Source of the DNA: Orientallactaga sibirica | Lineage: Eukaryota; Chordata; Mammalia; Rodentia; Dipodidae | Length of the DNA: 64,000 nucleotides | Assembly: GCA_036365145.1 (NCBI GenBank) | Contig: JAEOAD010002231.1 | Coordinates: 1,302,001-1,366,000 of the forward strand | Reading direction: 5' to 3' | Shown: one piece after another, positions 11,869-21,479 of the stretch | Layout: every line of letters begins with the position of its first letter | Position numbering within the stretch: the first letter of the stretch is position 1 | Position numbers and translations under genes: made by a program | Notes under the pieces: generated by a model | Databases searched by the model: none | Told to the model about the DNA's origin: nothing | Seen by the model: the letters and a program-made list of their open reading frames with translations, nothing else

Positions 11869-13200
11869 TGTGGCTGTGATTTTTATTGCTCTGTGCAATT
11901 TCCAAGAGATCTGAAGGAATTCTGATCTAAACAGGGCAGTGCTTTGCAAATATTTTTAATGTAAATAGTAAGAAAGCCCCACTTGGGGGCAGTTTCTTTC
12001 CTAATTTTCAACTGAACATCTGTATTGAGAGAGTCATTAAATGAAAAGGAAGAACTTGGCATTATGGGATACAATGGGAGAAGATAGTAACACAAAGTGC
12101 AGCCAAGGAGAAAGATGGAAAAGCCTTTGGCTCCAAGTTCAGGGCTAAGGAAACAGAACGAGCACTCATCTATTGGAAGCCAGCTGCCATCTGCAGGAGC
12201 TGACTTCCAGTTGAACTTGCTTTAGGTTAGAAGGTGAACAGACTGGGGTTTCTGCTGTAGTAATTACCTATAATTATCATTTTGGAATTTTTTACATAAA
12301 AGGAAATAGGTTCTAGTTATGCTGCAATAATCCACTTAGGTACAGTTTTTGTTAATTCTGCCTAGGAAAGAAGATGGGAGGGTGTGGGCAAGAATCTTAT
12401 CCAGTCAAAAGCTTTAGATAAGATGTTTCATGTCACCACAAGTCAATTAGATAAAATGATCCAGGATTTTCAATGCAAGTATGAAACAGAAGAAATTCAA
12501 CAATGGCAGATTTTGAACATGAAAGGACAATTTGATTCACCTAGCAAACTTCAGTGTGTTAAGATGGGGAGTGTATTCAAAGATGACTGTGGTTTGGGGC
12601 TGACTTTCTCTTGTACACAGCTCCATGCTGGATAAGTCTCTTGGTAGAGATAGCCTTCCCATTTGCTCCATGGCCTGGCAAGCTGCTGTTCACCCTTCCC
12701 AGTGAAACTCACATGCCACTTCTGGGCCCCACAGTGAAGGCTTGTAGTCTCATAGCTGCATCTGCTAGCTCTCTAGATAGAACTCCCTTCCCACTGCTCA
12801 TCACACATGCTATAAAGATTCCAGAGTGTTCTGCCTCTAAAATGTCATCCCTCTGACCTCCAGAACTGATTTTTGTGATCTGGAAGATTGGACACAGGAC
12901 CTCTGCCTCATTCAGTAGGGAAAAAAAAATGATGTACAGATGGCTTTGGTCTAATGTAGTACAAAGAAGTAGCTTGCGGTGTCTATTCTGGTATGTGTTG
13001 TCCACCAGGCACGTCTTCCTTGAGCCCAGGTAATTAGGTCTTACTGAACTTTTGTAATCCATGCTTGTATAGAGCAGATTCTATGTGCCTTGGGCATAAA
13101 TGTATGTTCTTACAATAAGCTTCTATAAAAATAATATGACCCGTCTCCCTTTCTAGCAATGTGATTTAAGGTTTTAATTTCAGAGAAGCACCTAGATTTA
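11869..13200. other. Single-copy DNA with one unassigned ORF
   Basis: An 83-codon ORF (plus, 12384-12635) reads as fairly hydrophilic protein but matches nothing I know and has no visible promoter or splice context. A 117-codon minus ORF (12709-13062) is similar in standing. No repeat recognised. Confidence 0.4.
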
Positions 13201-13214
13201 AAAATATTCCTTTC

Positions 13215-13433
13215 GGGGGCTGGAGAAATGGCTTAGCAATTAAGGCATCTGCCTGCAAAGCCAAAGGATCCCAGTTCAATTCTCCAGGTCCCATGTAAGC
13301 CAGATGCACATGGTGGTGGATGCATCTGGAGTTCGTTTGCGGTGGCTAGAGACCCTGGTGTGCCCATTCTCTCTCTCTGTCTGCCTCTCTTCTATCTCTC
13401 TCTGCTTGCAAATAAATAAATAAAAATTTAAAA
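13215..13433 (+). repeat. tSINE
   Basis: Preceded by aaaatattccttt (13201-13213), which recurs right after the tail (about 13433-13445) as the junction with the next tSINE. Confidence 0.92.
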
Positions 13434-13445
13434 AATATTCCTTTT

Positions 13446-13669
13446 GGGCTGGAGGGATGGCTTAGCAGTTAAGGCATTTGCCTGCAAAGCCAAAGGACCC
13501 AGGTTTGATTCCCTAGGACCCACGTTAGCCAGATGCACAAGGGGTGCACACATTTGGAGTTCGTTTGCAGTGGCTGGAGGCCCTGGTGTGCCCATTCTCT
13601 CTCTCTTTCTCTCTCTCCCTCTTTCTCTGTTAAATAAATAAATAAATAAATAAATATAAAAATAAAAAG
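13446..13669 (+). repeat. tSINE
   Basis: gggctggagggatggcttag head, full body, CT tract and seven AAAT units in the tail. Same orientation and same target motif as 13215-13433, giving a head-to-tail pair. Confidence 0.92.
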
Positions 13670-14091
13670 TTCCTTTCTTCTTTGCTTTTTCTTTCTTCTT
13701 TCTTTCTTTCCTTCTTTTCTTTCACTGTAATTGAGGTAGACTTAAAGTCAAATGCCACCTCTGGGCTCCAGATTATGCAAACACATATCTACATATACAA
13801 CCTCAAGTTTGACTCTCCACTTGTAAATCCAAAGGTATCAGCAGGCTATCACAATCAGAACGGAACCATAGGTTGTACTTTCCTCCCACCCCCACAGTGA
13901 TCTTCCTCTGCTCTTCCCATCTCAGATCTCCCATGTCAAGCCTGAGCACTGCTCTCACCTGGTTACAGCCACCCTCATCTGATCTGAATGACTTCCATTT
14001 AGTTTTCTCACTCCCATTCTTTCTCTCTACATTCTGACAACTCAAATCCTTTTCTTAAAATATTAACTCATGGTGTCATAAGTCTCCAGTC
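13670..14091. other. Pyrimidine-rich stretch, then single-copy DNA
   Basis: 13680-13730 is a T/C-rich tract continuing from the SINE; beyond it no feature is recognised. Confidence 0.4.
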
Positions 14092-14322
14092 GTTTTTTTA
14101 AACTATTTTATTTATTTATTTTCAAGCGGAGCGATACATAGAGAAGGAAAGACAGAGAGTATGAGCATGCCAGGGCCTCTAGCCTAAAAAGACAGAAATT
14201 CTGCAAACTCCAGATGCATGCTTCACTTTGCGCATCTGGCTTACCTAAGTACTGGGTAATCAAACCCAGGTAGTCAGGCTCTGGAGGCAAGCACCTTAAC
14301 TGCTGAGCCATATCTCCAGCCC
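14092..14322 (-). repeat. tSINE with internal replacement
   Basis: Reversed tail and head are normal (…tgagccatatctccagccc). The segment around 14183-14205 (taaaaagacagaaattctg) replaces the usual ccactgcaaatgaa part. Confidence 0.85.
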
Positions 14323-14339
14323 TGCAGTAGTTTGTTGTT

Positions 14340-14539
14340 ATTTTTTTTTTTTTTTTAGTTTTTAAAAATATTTTTTTATTTATTTAAGAGAGAGTGCAGA
14401 TAGAGTGAAAGCATGGCCACACCAGGGCCTCTAGCCACTGTGAATGAACTCCAGAACTGTGTGCCACCTTAGGCATCTGGCTTTATGTGGGTGCTAGGGA
14501 ATTAAACCTGAGTCCTTGGGCTAAGCCATCTTTCCAGCC
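14340..14539 (-). repeat. tSINE
   Basis: Long T run (14340-14358) is the reversed A tail; the head is shortened to ctaagccatctttccagcc, missing the cttgcctgc segment. Confidence 0.85.
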
Positions 14540-15387
14540 TCCTCCAATAGTATTTTTAAGGTCCTGGCAACAAAATCCAAGCCCTCTCTTAGGGTTCTGA
14601 TTGCTTCTCTGGTTTCATTCCCTACTTCTCTACCATGTGCATTGGACCCAATTCTTTTCTTTCTTGCCCCAGGAACTTGCTAGGTTGTTCTCCTCCTAGG
14701 ACTGTGCCTCTATTCTGCTTTGTGAGCACTCTGCCACATCCTCAGACCGCTGCATCTGGTGTCCCCGGGCCCAGTCTAGGCCTGGTTCCTAGAGATGCCT
14801 TTCCCAGGAGACCCCAGTGCACTCTAGAGCAGCCCCTATTTTGTTTACTTTGCAAATTATTCCGTTCCATCTCCTGAAAGGGCTTGCAAACTCCCCAACA
14901 GCAAGAGTACTGCCTGCTTGTGGCCAAACCCTGGCTCCTCGCATAGGAGAGTAGGAGAGAGGCTCTCCAGGGAGAGCAATCCTGAGAACAAGACAGAAGG
15001 ACTGCCTGTGAGAAACTGCAACATGACCCCAGCCACCCGGAAGCGGCTGTTCTGGGCACATATGAGGCATTTTTTTTTTTTTTTTCTCGTCAGCTGCAGG
15101 AATAAGCAAGGGTTACACACAAAAAACAATCCGGTGACAAATGTGCGTCTGCCTACTTTGTGACATCCCTAGGCGTGGGTTTGTCAGTGTGCTGGCAGAA
15201 CAGATGTTATCTAGATTGCCTGTTGTGGGGATGGGGAGGGTGCAGTATGGCTGTGTTGGACATGTGGCATGCTCAAAAGGGAATGGGCAGGACTCTCCCC
15301 TCACAGAAGGGATCCTATGACCTGAAAAAATAGCCCAAAGCCTTCTGAAAAATGGAAGGAGGCTGATGAATTGAAATTTTACAGATC
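14540..15387. other. Single-copy DNA, possible L2 relic
   Basis: The sequence from about 14570 to 14890 resembles old LINE-2 3' material in general style (ccctacttctctaccatg, ttgtttactttgcaaattatt), but I cannot confirm it by eye. Several ORFs of 80-106 codons overlap on both strands and cancel each other out as evidence. Confidence 0.3.
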
Positions 15388-15772
15388 TTTTTTTTTAATG
15401 TTTACTAAGAACTTCAATACATGAAAATAATGCAGATTGGTCATATTTATCATGTTACAACCTTATTCCCCCTCTCCTCTGCCCTATTTTACACTGAGAT
15501 CCCCCTCTCAGAGGGGTTATTTGTCATGAATGCATCAGTCAGTCTCTGTGGAAGGGGACATGCCTCATCTTCCTACCCTGTAGCTCTTACACTATTTCTG
15601 CCCCTCTTGGGCAATGTTCCCTGAGCGTTGGAGGTGTGTTAGAAGTCTCCTTTAGTGTTGAGCTCTTGGCAGCCTCTAATTTTCCGCTTTGATGGGTTTT
15701 GAGTCTCCTCAGTGTCTATTGCCATCTGTGTGGAGAAGGTTCTCAGGCAAGCAGTGAGAGCAGCATTCATAT
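15388..15772 (-). mobile_element. L1 3' UTR, left part of an interrupted copy
   Basis: The reverse strand has gggaacattgcccaagaggg and agaaatagtgtaagagctac, which line up with ggccattgtggaagaggtgg / agccaaaagaag of the L1 3' UTR at 48560-48904, and it ends in an A run (T run at 15389-15396). The young LTR element at 15773 is inserted in it; a short remainder may continue at 17794-17826. Confidence 0.6.
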
Positions 15773-15843
15773 TGTTGCAGACAGCTTCGGGTTCGCTGAG
15801 ATGAACTTCCAGACCAGACACAGTTATGGAGGAAGGGATATTA

Positions 15844-15849
15844 TTTATT
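15844..15849 (-). terminator. Polyadenylation signal in the 3' LTR
   Basis: AATAAA on the minus strand inside CTTCAATAAATAATATCC. As part of the 3' LTR it is the one expected to end the element transcript; the same hexamer sits in the 5' LTR at 17465-17470. Confidence 0.6.
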
Positions 15850-16015
15850 GAAGCTTACAGATCCAGGGGAAGTTCCATAAAGGCAGGAGAAGCAGCCTGC
15901 TTTTCACAGGGCCAAGGAGAGAAAGACAAAGCCAACCAGCCACCACAGCAAACAGAGCAAAACAAACTACAGCCAAAAGGTCACACAGCAGACTTCAGGA
16001 ACTCCTGCTAGACAC

Positions 16016-16023
16016 ATTTGCAT
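16016..16023 (-). promoter_or_regulatory. POU octamer motif in LTR
   Basis: ATGCAAAT on the minus strand is the canonical octamer bound by OCT/POU factors. It is present in both LTRs because they are identical. In the 3' LTR it would act, if at all, on DNA to the left. Binding is inferred from sequence only. Confidence 0.45.
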
Positions 16024-16167
16024 ATCTTTACAATGGAATCTCAAACCCATCACCACACCTTAAGACCGGGCCCCCAGTGACCTTGCCTTTAGCAAGGTGA
16101 TTGAAGATACAAACTATAACTAGTAAAACACTGAATATATTGGGGGACATATATTCAAACTACCACA

Positions 16168-16214
16168 TTCCGCCCCTGGCCCCCAATATATTTAGCTCCT
16201 GGCCCCCAATAGAT
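16168..16214 (-). other. Polypurine tract, duplicated
   Basis: Minus strand TATTGGGGGCCAGGGGCGGAA (first 20 bases at 16169-16188) abuts the 3' LTR and fits the plus-strand primer site of the element. A 14 bp core (plus strand cctggcccccaata) occurs at 16175-16188 and again at 16198-16211, 23 bp apart. The older relatives at 40180-40202 and 47085-47104 show only one such tract. Confidence 0.7.
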
Positions 16215-17084
16215 TTATAACTATCACACATTGTAAATTGTACTCAGTCCAATTTCAAAGGTTCTCACAGTCTTGATCAACTTAAGATAGTGAGTCCTGT
16301 ACAATCAAACGAGTTAAATACTTTCAACATGTAAAGGCACAGAGTAAACATTTTTAACTGGTAAAAAGCAAAGAGAGACTAGAATAATGCAAACTCAACT
16401 ATCATCAGCCATCATCAAACTTCTGCAGTTCAAGTTCAATATAACCAGAGACTAACAGTCTCCATGTTTTCCAATTCCGCCCCTCCAGCTGGGCAGAGTC
16501 GCCAGGGAAAACTTTCATCCCATGCCAACACTGCACTCCATGGTAGCCCTTATGCACAGTCCTGGTATATCCAAAACATCTTCAGGTCTCCATGCAAACC
16601 ACGGTCCATCTTCCAAAGGCTCTTTCAGCCTATTCCTGAGGGTCTTCATGCCCTGCCTCCATGCTGCATCTCAGCAGCGGCTCCTGGAACCGTGTGCAAC
16701 TCATGACCATTCCATGCATTTTTCATGCTTCCAAAACTAATACCAGGTGTGCAGGACACAGCCATATTCTTAATCCAGGGATGAAATAAACCACAGCCTT
16801 GAAAAGCAGGTTCCTTCTCCAGTCAACTCTTTCCAAAGAGTTTGCATTTCTAACAGTCTTTCCTCAGGCATCCTCTCCATTGTTTTAATGTAAATCAAGT
16901 CTGGCCACCTTCCTTCCACCTTCCTTAAGATTGCTAATGCGTTGACAATAGCAGCTCCAGTAACCTAAAACCGGTCTCAGTGCCTCTGCTTTTACCTTGC
17001 TTGAGGTTTTCCAACTTAAAATCTTAAAATCTCAGTCCAATATCTTCAGCCAAGCACATCAGTCCATTACAAATTTAACCTTGA

Positions 17085-17366
17085 TCAAACTTTCTGGGCC
17101 TGGATAGCGGAACATAGCCATCCCTTATGCCAGTAGCCCAGTTCCAACAAAGCCCTCTGCCGTCTTTCCTTCCCCTTAGAAACCTCATAAGCCAAGCCTC
17201 GAAGTTCAATACTGTCTGCACTTAGCATTCTCAAACTCTCATCAGAATAGTACATAAAACTTGGCTTACCACTCCAGAAGGCATCTTCAGTTGCAAGCAC
17301 CAAGTCCATGCCCATTCCTCCAAAACAAAGGTTCCAAAAGACGAATATCCACACGGTCAGGTTCAT
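17085..17366 (-). other. 93-codon ORF in young MaLR-like interior
   Basis: Starts 27 nt after the 5' LTR and ends with TGA 93 codons later. It has no recognised domain. The protein begins with a hydrophobic stretch (MNLTVWIFVFWNLCFGG) that could act as a signal or membrane segment, followed by a mostly polar part ending in a Trp-rich ELGYWHKGWL motif. A counterpart of the same length, with the same stop position and no gaps, lies at 46337-46618; 59 of 93 residues agree by my count. MaLR interiors are usually regarded as non-coding, so this could be chance openness in a conserved RNA region. No Kozak context or expression evidence can be judged beyond the sequence. Confidence 0.4.
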
Positions 17367-17370
17367 CTCA

Positions 17371-17387
17371 CCCCACTCCTGGTACCA
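17371..17387 (-). other. Primer-binding site
   Basis: Minus strand TGGTACCAGGAGTGGGG, 6 nt inside the 5' LTR edge. It resembles the complement of a tRNA-Leu 3' end (TGG...AGGAGTGGG), as in ERVL-type elements; two internal bases differ from the form I remember. Confidence 0.65.
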
Positions 17388-17393
17388 CTTTAC

Positions 17394-17788
17394 TGTTGCA
17401 GACAGCTTCGGGTTCGCTGAGATGAACTTCCAGACCAGACACAGTTATGGAGGAAGGGATATTATTTATTGAAGCTTACAGATCCAGGGGAAGTTCCATA
17501 AAGGCAGGAGAAGCAGCCTGCTTTTCACAGGGCCAAGGAGAGAAAGACAAAGCCAACCAGCCACCACAGCAAACAGAGCAAAACAAACTACAGCCAAAAG
17601 GTCACACAGCAGACTTCAGGAACTCCTGCTAGACACATTTGCATATCTTTACAATGGAATCTCAAACCCATCACCACACCTTAAGACCGGGCCCCCAGTG
17701 ACCTTGCCTTTAGCAAGGTGATTGAAGATACAAACTATAACTAGTAAAACACTGAATATATTGGGGGACATATATTCAAACTACCACA
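17394..17788 (-). mobile_element. 5' LTR of young MaLR-like element
   Basis: Identical to the copy at 15773-16167, offset by exactly 1621 bp. CATAT follows it at 17789-17793, completing the target duplication. It would hold the element promoter, reading leftward. Confidence 0.95.
17637..17644 (-). promoter_or_regulatory. POU octamer motif in 5' LTR
   Basis: ATGCAAAT, about 145 bp inside the 5' LTR start as read on the minus strand, so in the U3-like part, where an enhancer would drive the element's own transcript. Confidence 0.45.
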
Positions 17789-17826
17789 CATATTTAATCC
17801 ACCACTTCTTCTGTCAAATTATAAAA

Positions 17827-17978
17827 TTTTTTTTTCAAGATAGGGTCTCACTCTAGCCCAGGCTGACCTGGAATTTGGAATTCACTCTGTAGCCTCAGGG
17901 TGGCCTCGAACTCACAGCGATCCTCCTATCTTTGCCTCCTGAGTGCTGGGATTAAAGGTGTGTGCCACCACGGCCAGC
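17827..17978 (-). repeat. B1 SINE
   Basis: Reversed: T run, tagggtctcactctagccc, cctcagggtggcctcgaact, gtgctgggattaaaggtg. Contains a small duplication (gaatttggaattcac) near 17873. Confidence 0.92.
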
Positions 17979-18516
17979 AAAATATAAACTTGATCCTACC
18001 CTGACCCAAATCAAGGCCACTACAACTAGTTATCTCCCAATTCGAGTGCATATATGTGCCTCTGGTCTCTTGAATTATGACTTTATATTAATCTCACCGC
18101 TTTACCTTCCCACCATCTTGGCACCATCTAAGCAAAATGTACTAACTCAGAGGCCATCCCACAATAAATTCCACCATTTCAGTGGCAAATACGAAATCTA
18201 GCATAATCACTGTAATGGGTATGTGACAATTGGCTTCCAATGTAGAATTATCAGAACCACCAACACATCATTACCCATAAGAAGGCTGGAGAGGCTGTAG
18301 CTCTTTAAAGATTCACCCAGTCTTCTGATTATGTATAGAGTGAGCTGAGAATCTAGAATCTAGAGACTCACATTTCTCTCTCCATCACCACCCATCTCAC
18401 CTGTGATACCAAGCCCACTTGCTAGTGATTTCCTGGAGAATCAGGGAAGAAAATTAGAAGTGTTTGTTATACTTATTTATGTTTCAATTCTTCCTTTTAT
18501 GTATATGAAGGAAGCA
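17979..18516. other. No feature recognised
   Basis: Single-copy sequence with a 79-codon ORF (17962-18201) lacking any motif. Confidence 0.4.
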
Positions 18517-18602
18517 AGTGGGCTTTGGCATCATACATATTTTATTTCCAATCCTATTAACTCACTATCTGACCTAGACAAGCTAAGTAACTTCTGGGAC
18601 CC
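18517..18602 (+). repeat. MIR relic
   Basis: gggctttggcatcatacata ... ctcactatctgacctagaca agctaagtaactt follows the MIR core order (…tagctgtgtgacc…gcaagttactt). Diverged. Confidence 0.45.
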
Positions 18603-19467
18603 AAGTTGTCCTGGGATGCTTAGTGCTTTACCCCTATCTTACACTTACGTGTAATCAGCAAGTAACAGTTTGGCCATCACCTATCCCAAGCAGAAGTGCT
18701 GCTGCTCCTAGGAAATATTTCTGTGATATTTCCATAGTGTTCCCACTAGAGCCAGTTACTGTGATGGGAAGAGAGATGCTGCCAGGATTTATGATAAAGG
18801 AGCTGGAGAATGGCCACATCTTCAGTGGCCATGAGGGAAATGGACATCCAACAGTGCTGGGTTTTGAGGTGAAGTACTTAGGATTTCAAGGTCTGGAATC
18901 AAAAATACCAGATGTTCGTACTTACTGCTGTGTGATATGAGGTGACTAATAATTCCAATTTAAGGACTTGGGAGACATCGACTTCACATACTGCCGAAAA
19001 GATGAAGTAAGGGAATATACATGAAAAGCTGTGCACAGTTCCCAGAATATAGTAAGCACAAAGGTAAATTTCAACTTTCACTTCAGCGCTATGGAGCGTT
19101 TGAGCTTCCAGGTGCCAATTCGTTAAGAATAGAGATCAAATGCATCTTTAGTTAGACTTATTGTTTGGTGACTTTATTGGAAGAGATTGAACAAGAGAGG
19201 CAGTGGGGTCTTCCGGGCATGCATTTATGATGTTACTGGATGGGCTAGAGGAGAAACAGAGAGAAGGTTCTGGCATGGGCATAACTCCATAACTGAGCAC
19301 CTGGATCTAATATACAGGTGCCCTGGCATAGGTGCCTTGTGAGAAAATGATGGAAACGCCCACTTTATTGGGCCATTGTGAGAATTAGTAAGAAAATTAT
19401 GTAAAATATCAATAATGTAAGAAGGAATTTTCCTACCCTCTTTGCTTTATATGACTTGGAAAATATT
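18603..19467. other. No feature recognised
   Basis: A 105-codon plus ORF (18623-18940) has no recognisable domain. Confidence 0.4.
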
Positions 19468-19498
19468 TTTTAATATTTTTATTTTTATTTATTTATTT

Positions 19499-19530
<32 letters not shown>

Positions 19531-19683
19531 ATGGGTGCTCAGGGCCTCCAGGCACAGCAAATGAACTCCAGGTACATGCACCCCTTTGTGCATCTGGCTT
19601 ACACGGGTCCTGGGGAGTTGAACCTGTGTCCTTTGGCTTTTTAGGCAGGCAAATGCCTTAACAGCTAAGCCATCTCTCCAACC
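19468..19683 (-). repeat. tSINE
   Basis: Reversed copy with (GA)n 19504-19530 and taagccatctctccaacc at the right edge. A B1 in the same orientation begins 17 bp later. Confidence 0.92.
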
Positions 19684-19699
19684 ACCGATTTAGAAAACT

Positions 19700-19873
19700 T
19701 TTTTTTTTTTTTTTTTTTTTGGTTTTTCTAGGTAGGATTTCACTCTGGTCCAGGTTGTCCTGGAATTTGTAACTATGTAACTATGTAGTCTCAGGGTGGC
19801 CTTGAACTCACAGCGATCCTCCTACCTCTGCCTCCCGAGTGCTGGGATTAAAGGCATGAGCCACCACACCCAG
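19700..19873 (-). repeat. B1 SINE
   Basis: T run of 22, then the reversed B1 body. It holds a small tandem duplication, gtaactatgtaactatgtag (about 19769-19788). Confidence 0.92.
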
Positions 19874-20892
19874 TTTACATTTAAAGTCTTTTTTTTAGTA
19901 ATTTAAAATATTTTTTTAACCTGACATCTGAAAAAGAAGCTGCTACTTCCATGATAAATTCTTGGAATGCTATGTGTTTATTAACCTTTTTTGTAAAAAA
20001 AACTCCTTCTCTTTCCTCACCCTTTGATCTTTTCTTTCCCTGTCTATTTCTCACATTCCATTCATTTACATTTTGTTGCAGAATCCTGCCTGATACAAGA
20101 GCTTTATTGTGGCACCAATCATACAGTGACTTTTTTAAATGGCCAGTTTCTATAGAAAAGAGTAAAATCCTAGCAGGATGCATCCTGCCACTTTCTGATA
20201 CATACTTTCTCAGAATTTAAAAAAGAAAAGGGCTCTTTTGGTATTCTATGCAAATGATCTTGACTGTAAGTTGGGAACACATTCAGCTGCCTCCTCAAGC
20301 TAAGTTACCTCTCCAGTAACAAAATTCTTAGAAGTCCTTGAATAAAAATCTACTTCCCTATAGAGTTGTATTTGATGTATTTTTAATATTGCTATTTTTC
20401 TTTCATTGTTGCATAGAGATGCATTCTAATTTTGTTTGTTTGTAGTTTGTAATGAAAGGAACCAAGGGAAAAAATTAGTAAGTGCCTATTGAAAGAGTTA
20501 AATCATTTCCCTACAGCTTCCCTAAGCGGAACTGATGGTCTTAGTGTGACTTAGAGAGCTGGATAGAAAGGCTGCCAAAATCTGTTTTGGTCAGAGTCAG
20601 ATAAAAGAGACTAATTCATAGCGGGAATAACCCATGTATGGCATTCTGTGTTCCATTACACTTTCACGATACACACACACACACACAACATAGATGGTAG
20701 ATGGACAAATAAATATTCACCTAAAGTTTTCCACAGTGCAAGGAACAGAAAGGTTAAAGGCTCACAAGACTTGTTATTAATTTATTTACCTAAAGTGAAG
20801 CCAGAAGTTGTTGTGTATAGATTCCATCCACATCACACTGTAAGGAGTTGCTTCTCTGCTATTTAACAACTGATATTAAAAATAATAAACAT
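19874..20892. other. No feature recognised
   Basis: AT-rich single-copy DNA. Opposed ORFs of 100 (minus, 19881-20183) and 89 codons (plus, 19951-20220) overlap and look spurious. A short (CA)n at 20672-20687. Confidence 0.45.
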
Positions 20893-21100
20893 GGGCTGGA
20901 ACGATGGCTTAGCAGTTAAGGCGTTTGCCTGCAAAGCCAAAGAACCCAGGTTCAATTCCCCAGGACCCACGTTAGCCAGATGCACAAGGGGGCACACGCG
21001 CCTGGAGTTCATTTGCAGTGACTGGATGTACCAGCACACCCATTCTCTCTCTCTCTCTCTGTCAAATAAATAAATAAATAAATTTTAAAAATAATAATAA
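20893..21100 (+). repeat. tSINE
   Basis: gggctggaacgatggcttag head, B box ggttcaattcc, five AAAT units. First of a tSINE-tSINE-B1 series in one orientation. Confidence 0.92.
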
Positions 21101-21101
21101 T

Positions 21102-21303
21102 GGGCTGGAGAGATGGTTTAGTAGTTAAGGCCTACAAAGCCAAAGGACCTCTGTTCAATTCCCCAGTACCCACACAAGCCAGATGCATAAGGTGGCGCAT
21201 GCATCTGGAGTTCATTTGCAGTGGCTGGAAGCCCTGGTGTGCCCATTTGCTCTCTCTCTGCCTCTTTCCCTCTCTCAAATAAATAAATAAAAATAAAATA
21301 TTA
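21102..21303 (+). repeat. tSINE with head deletion
   Basis: After gttaagg the usual gcttgcctgc is reduced to cctac, so about 8-9 bp between the A and B boxes are missing. Abuts the B1 that follows. Confidence 0.9.
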
Positions 21304-21304
21304 A

Positions 21305-21479
21305 GCCGGGCGTGGTGGTGCACGCCTTTAATCCCATCACGTGGGAGGCAGAGGTAGGAGGGTCACTGTGAGTTCAAGGCCACCCTGAGACTACATAGTT
21401 AATTTCAGGTCAGCCTGGACCAGAGTGCGACCCTACCTCAAAAAACCAAAAAAAAAACCAAAATAACAATAATAATAAA
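21305..21479 (+). repeat. B1 SINE
   Basis: gccgggcgtggtggtgcacg start is close to an intact young B1; A-rich tail runs into AAT repeats. Follows a tSINE tail directly. Confidence 0.93.

Larger units (their letters stand above)
15773..16167 (-). mobile_element. 3' LTR of young MaLR-like element
   Basis: 395 bp, TG...CA ends (tgttgcagacag to ctaccaca on the plus strand). It reads base for base the same as the other LTR at 17394-17788. On the minus strand it begins TGTGGTAGTTTGAATATATG, the usual start of MaLR LTRs. CATAT precedes it (15768-15772). Confidence 0.95.
15773..17788 (-). mobile_element. Complete young non-autonomous LTR retrotransposon (ERVL-MaLR type)
   Basis: A 2016 bp element with two 395 bp LTRs, a 1226 bp interior and a 5 bp CATAT target duplication (15768-15772 and 17789-17793). 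The LTRs are identical as read by eye; since both are copied from one template at insertion, this implies a recent event. The interior carries a primer-binding site next to the 5' LTR, a polypurine tract next to the 3' LTR and one 93-codon ORF. It has no gag, protease, reverse transcriptase, integrase or envelope. The 5 bp duplication and a tRNA-Leu-like primer site fit the ERVL/MaLR group, so an ERVL-type polymerase in trans is presumed. It is inserted in an L1 3' end. A second member of the same broad family lies at 45906-47873. Confidence 0.92.

Noticed and set aside
14742..15129. Three overlapping minus ORFs of 90-106 codons
   Set aside because: They lie in different frames over the same DNA and none resembles a known protein.
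15773..17788. Autonomous endogenous retrovirus
   Set aside because: The interior is only 1226 bp and shows no gag, protease, polymerase, integrase or envelope motif.
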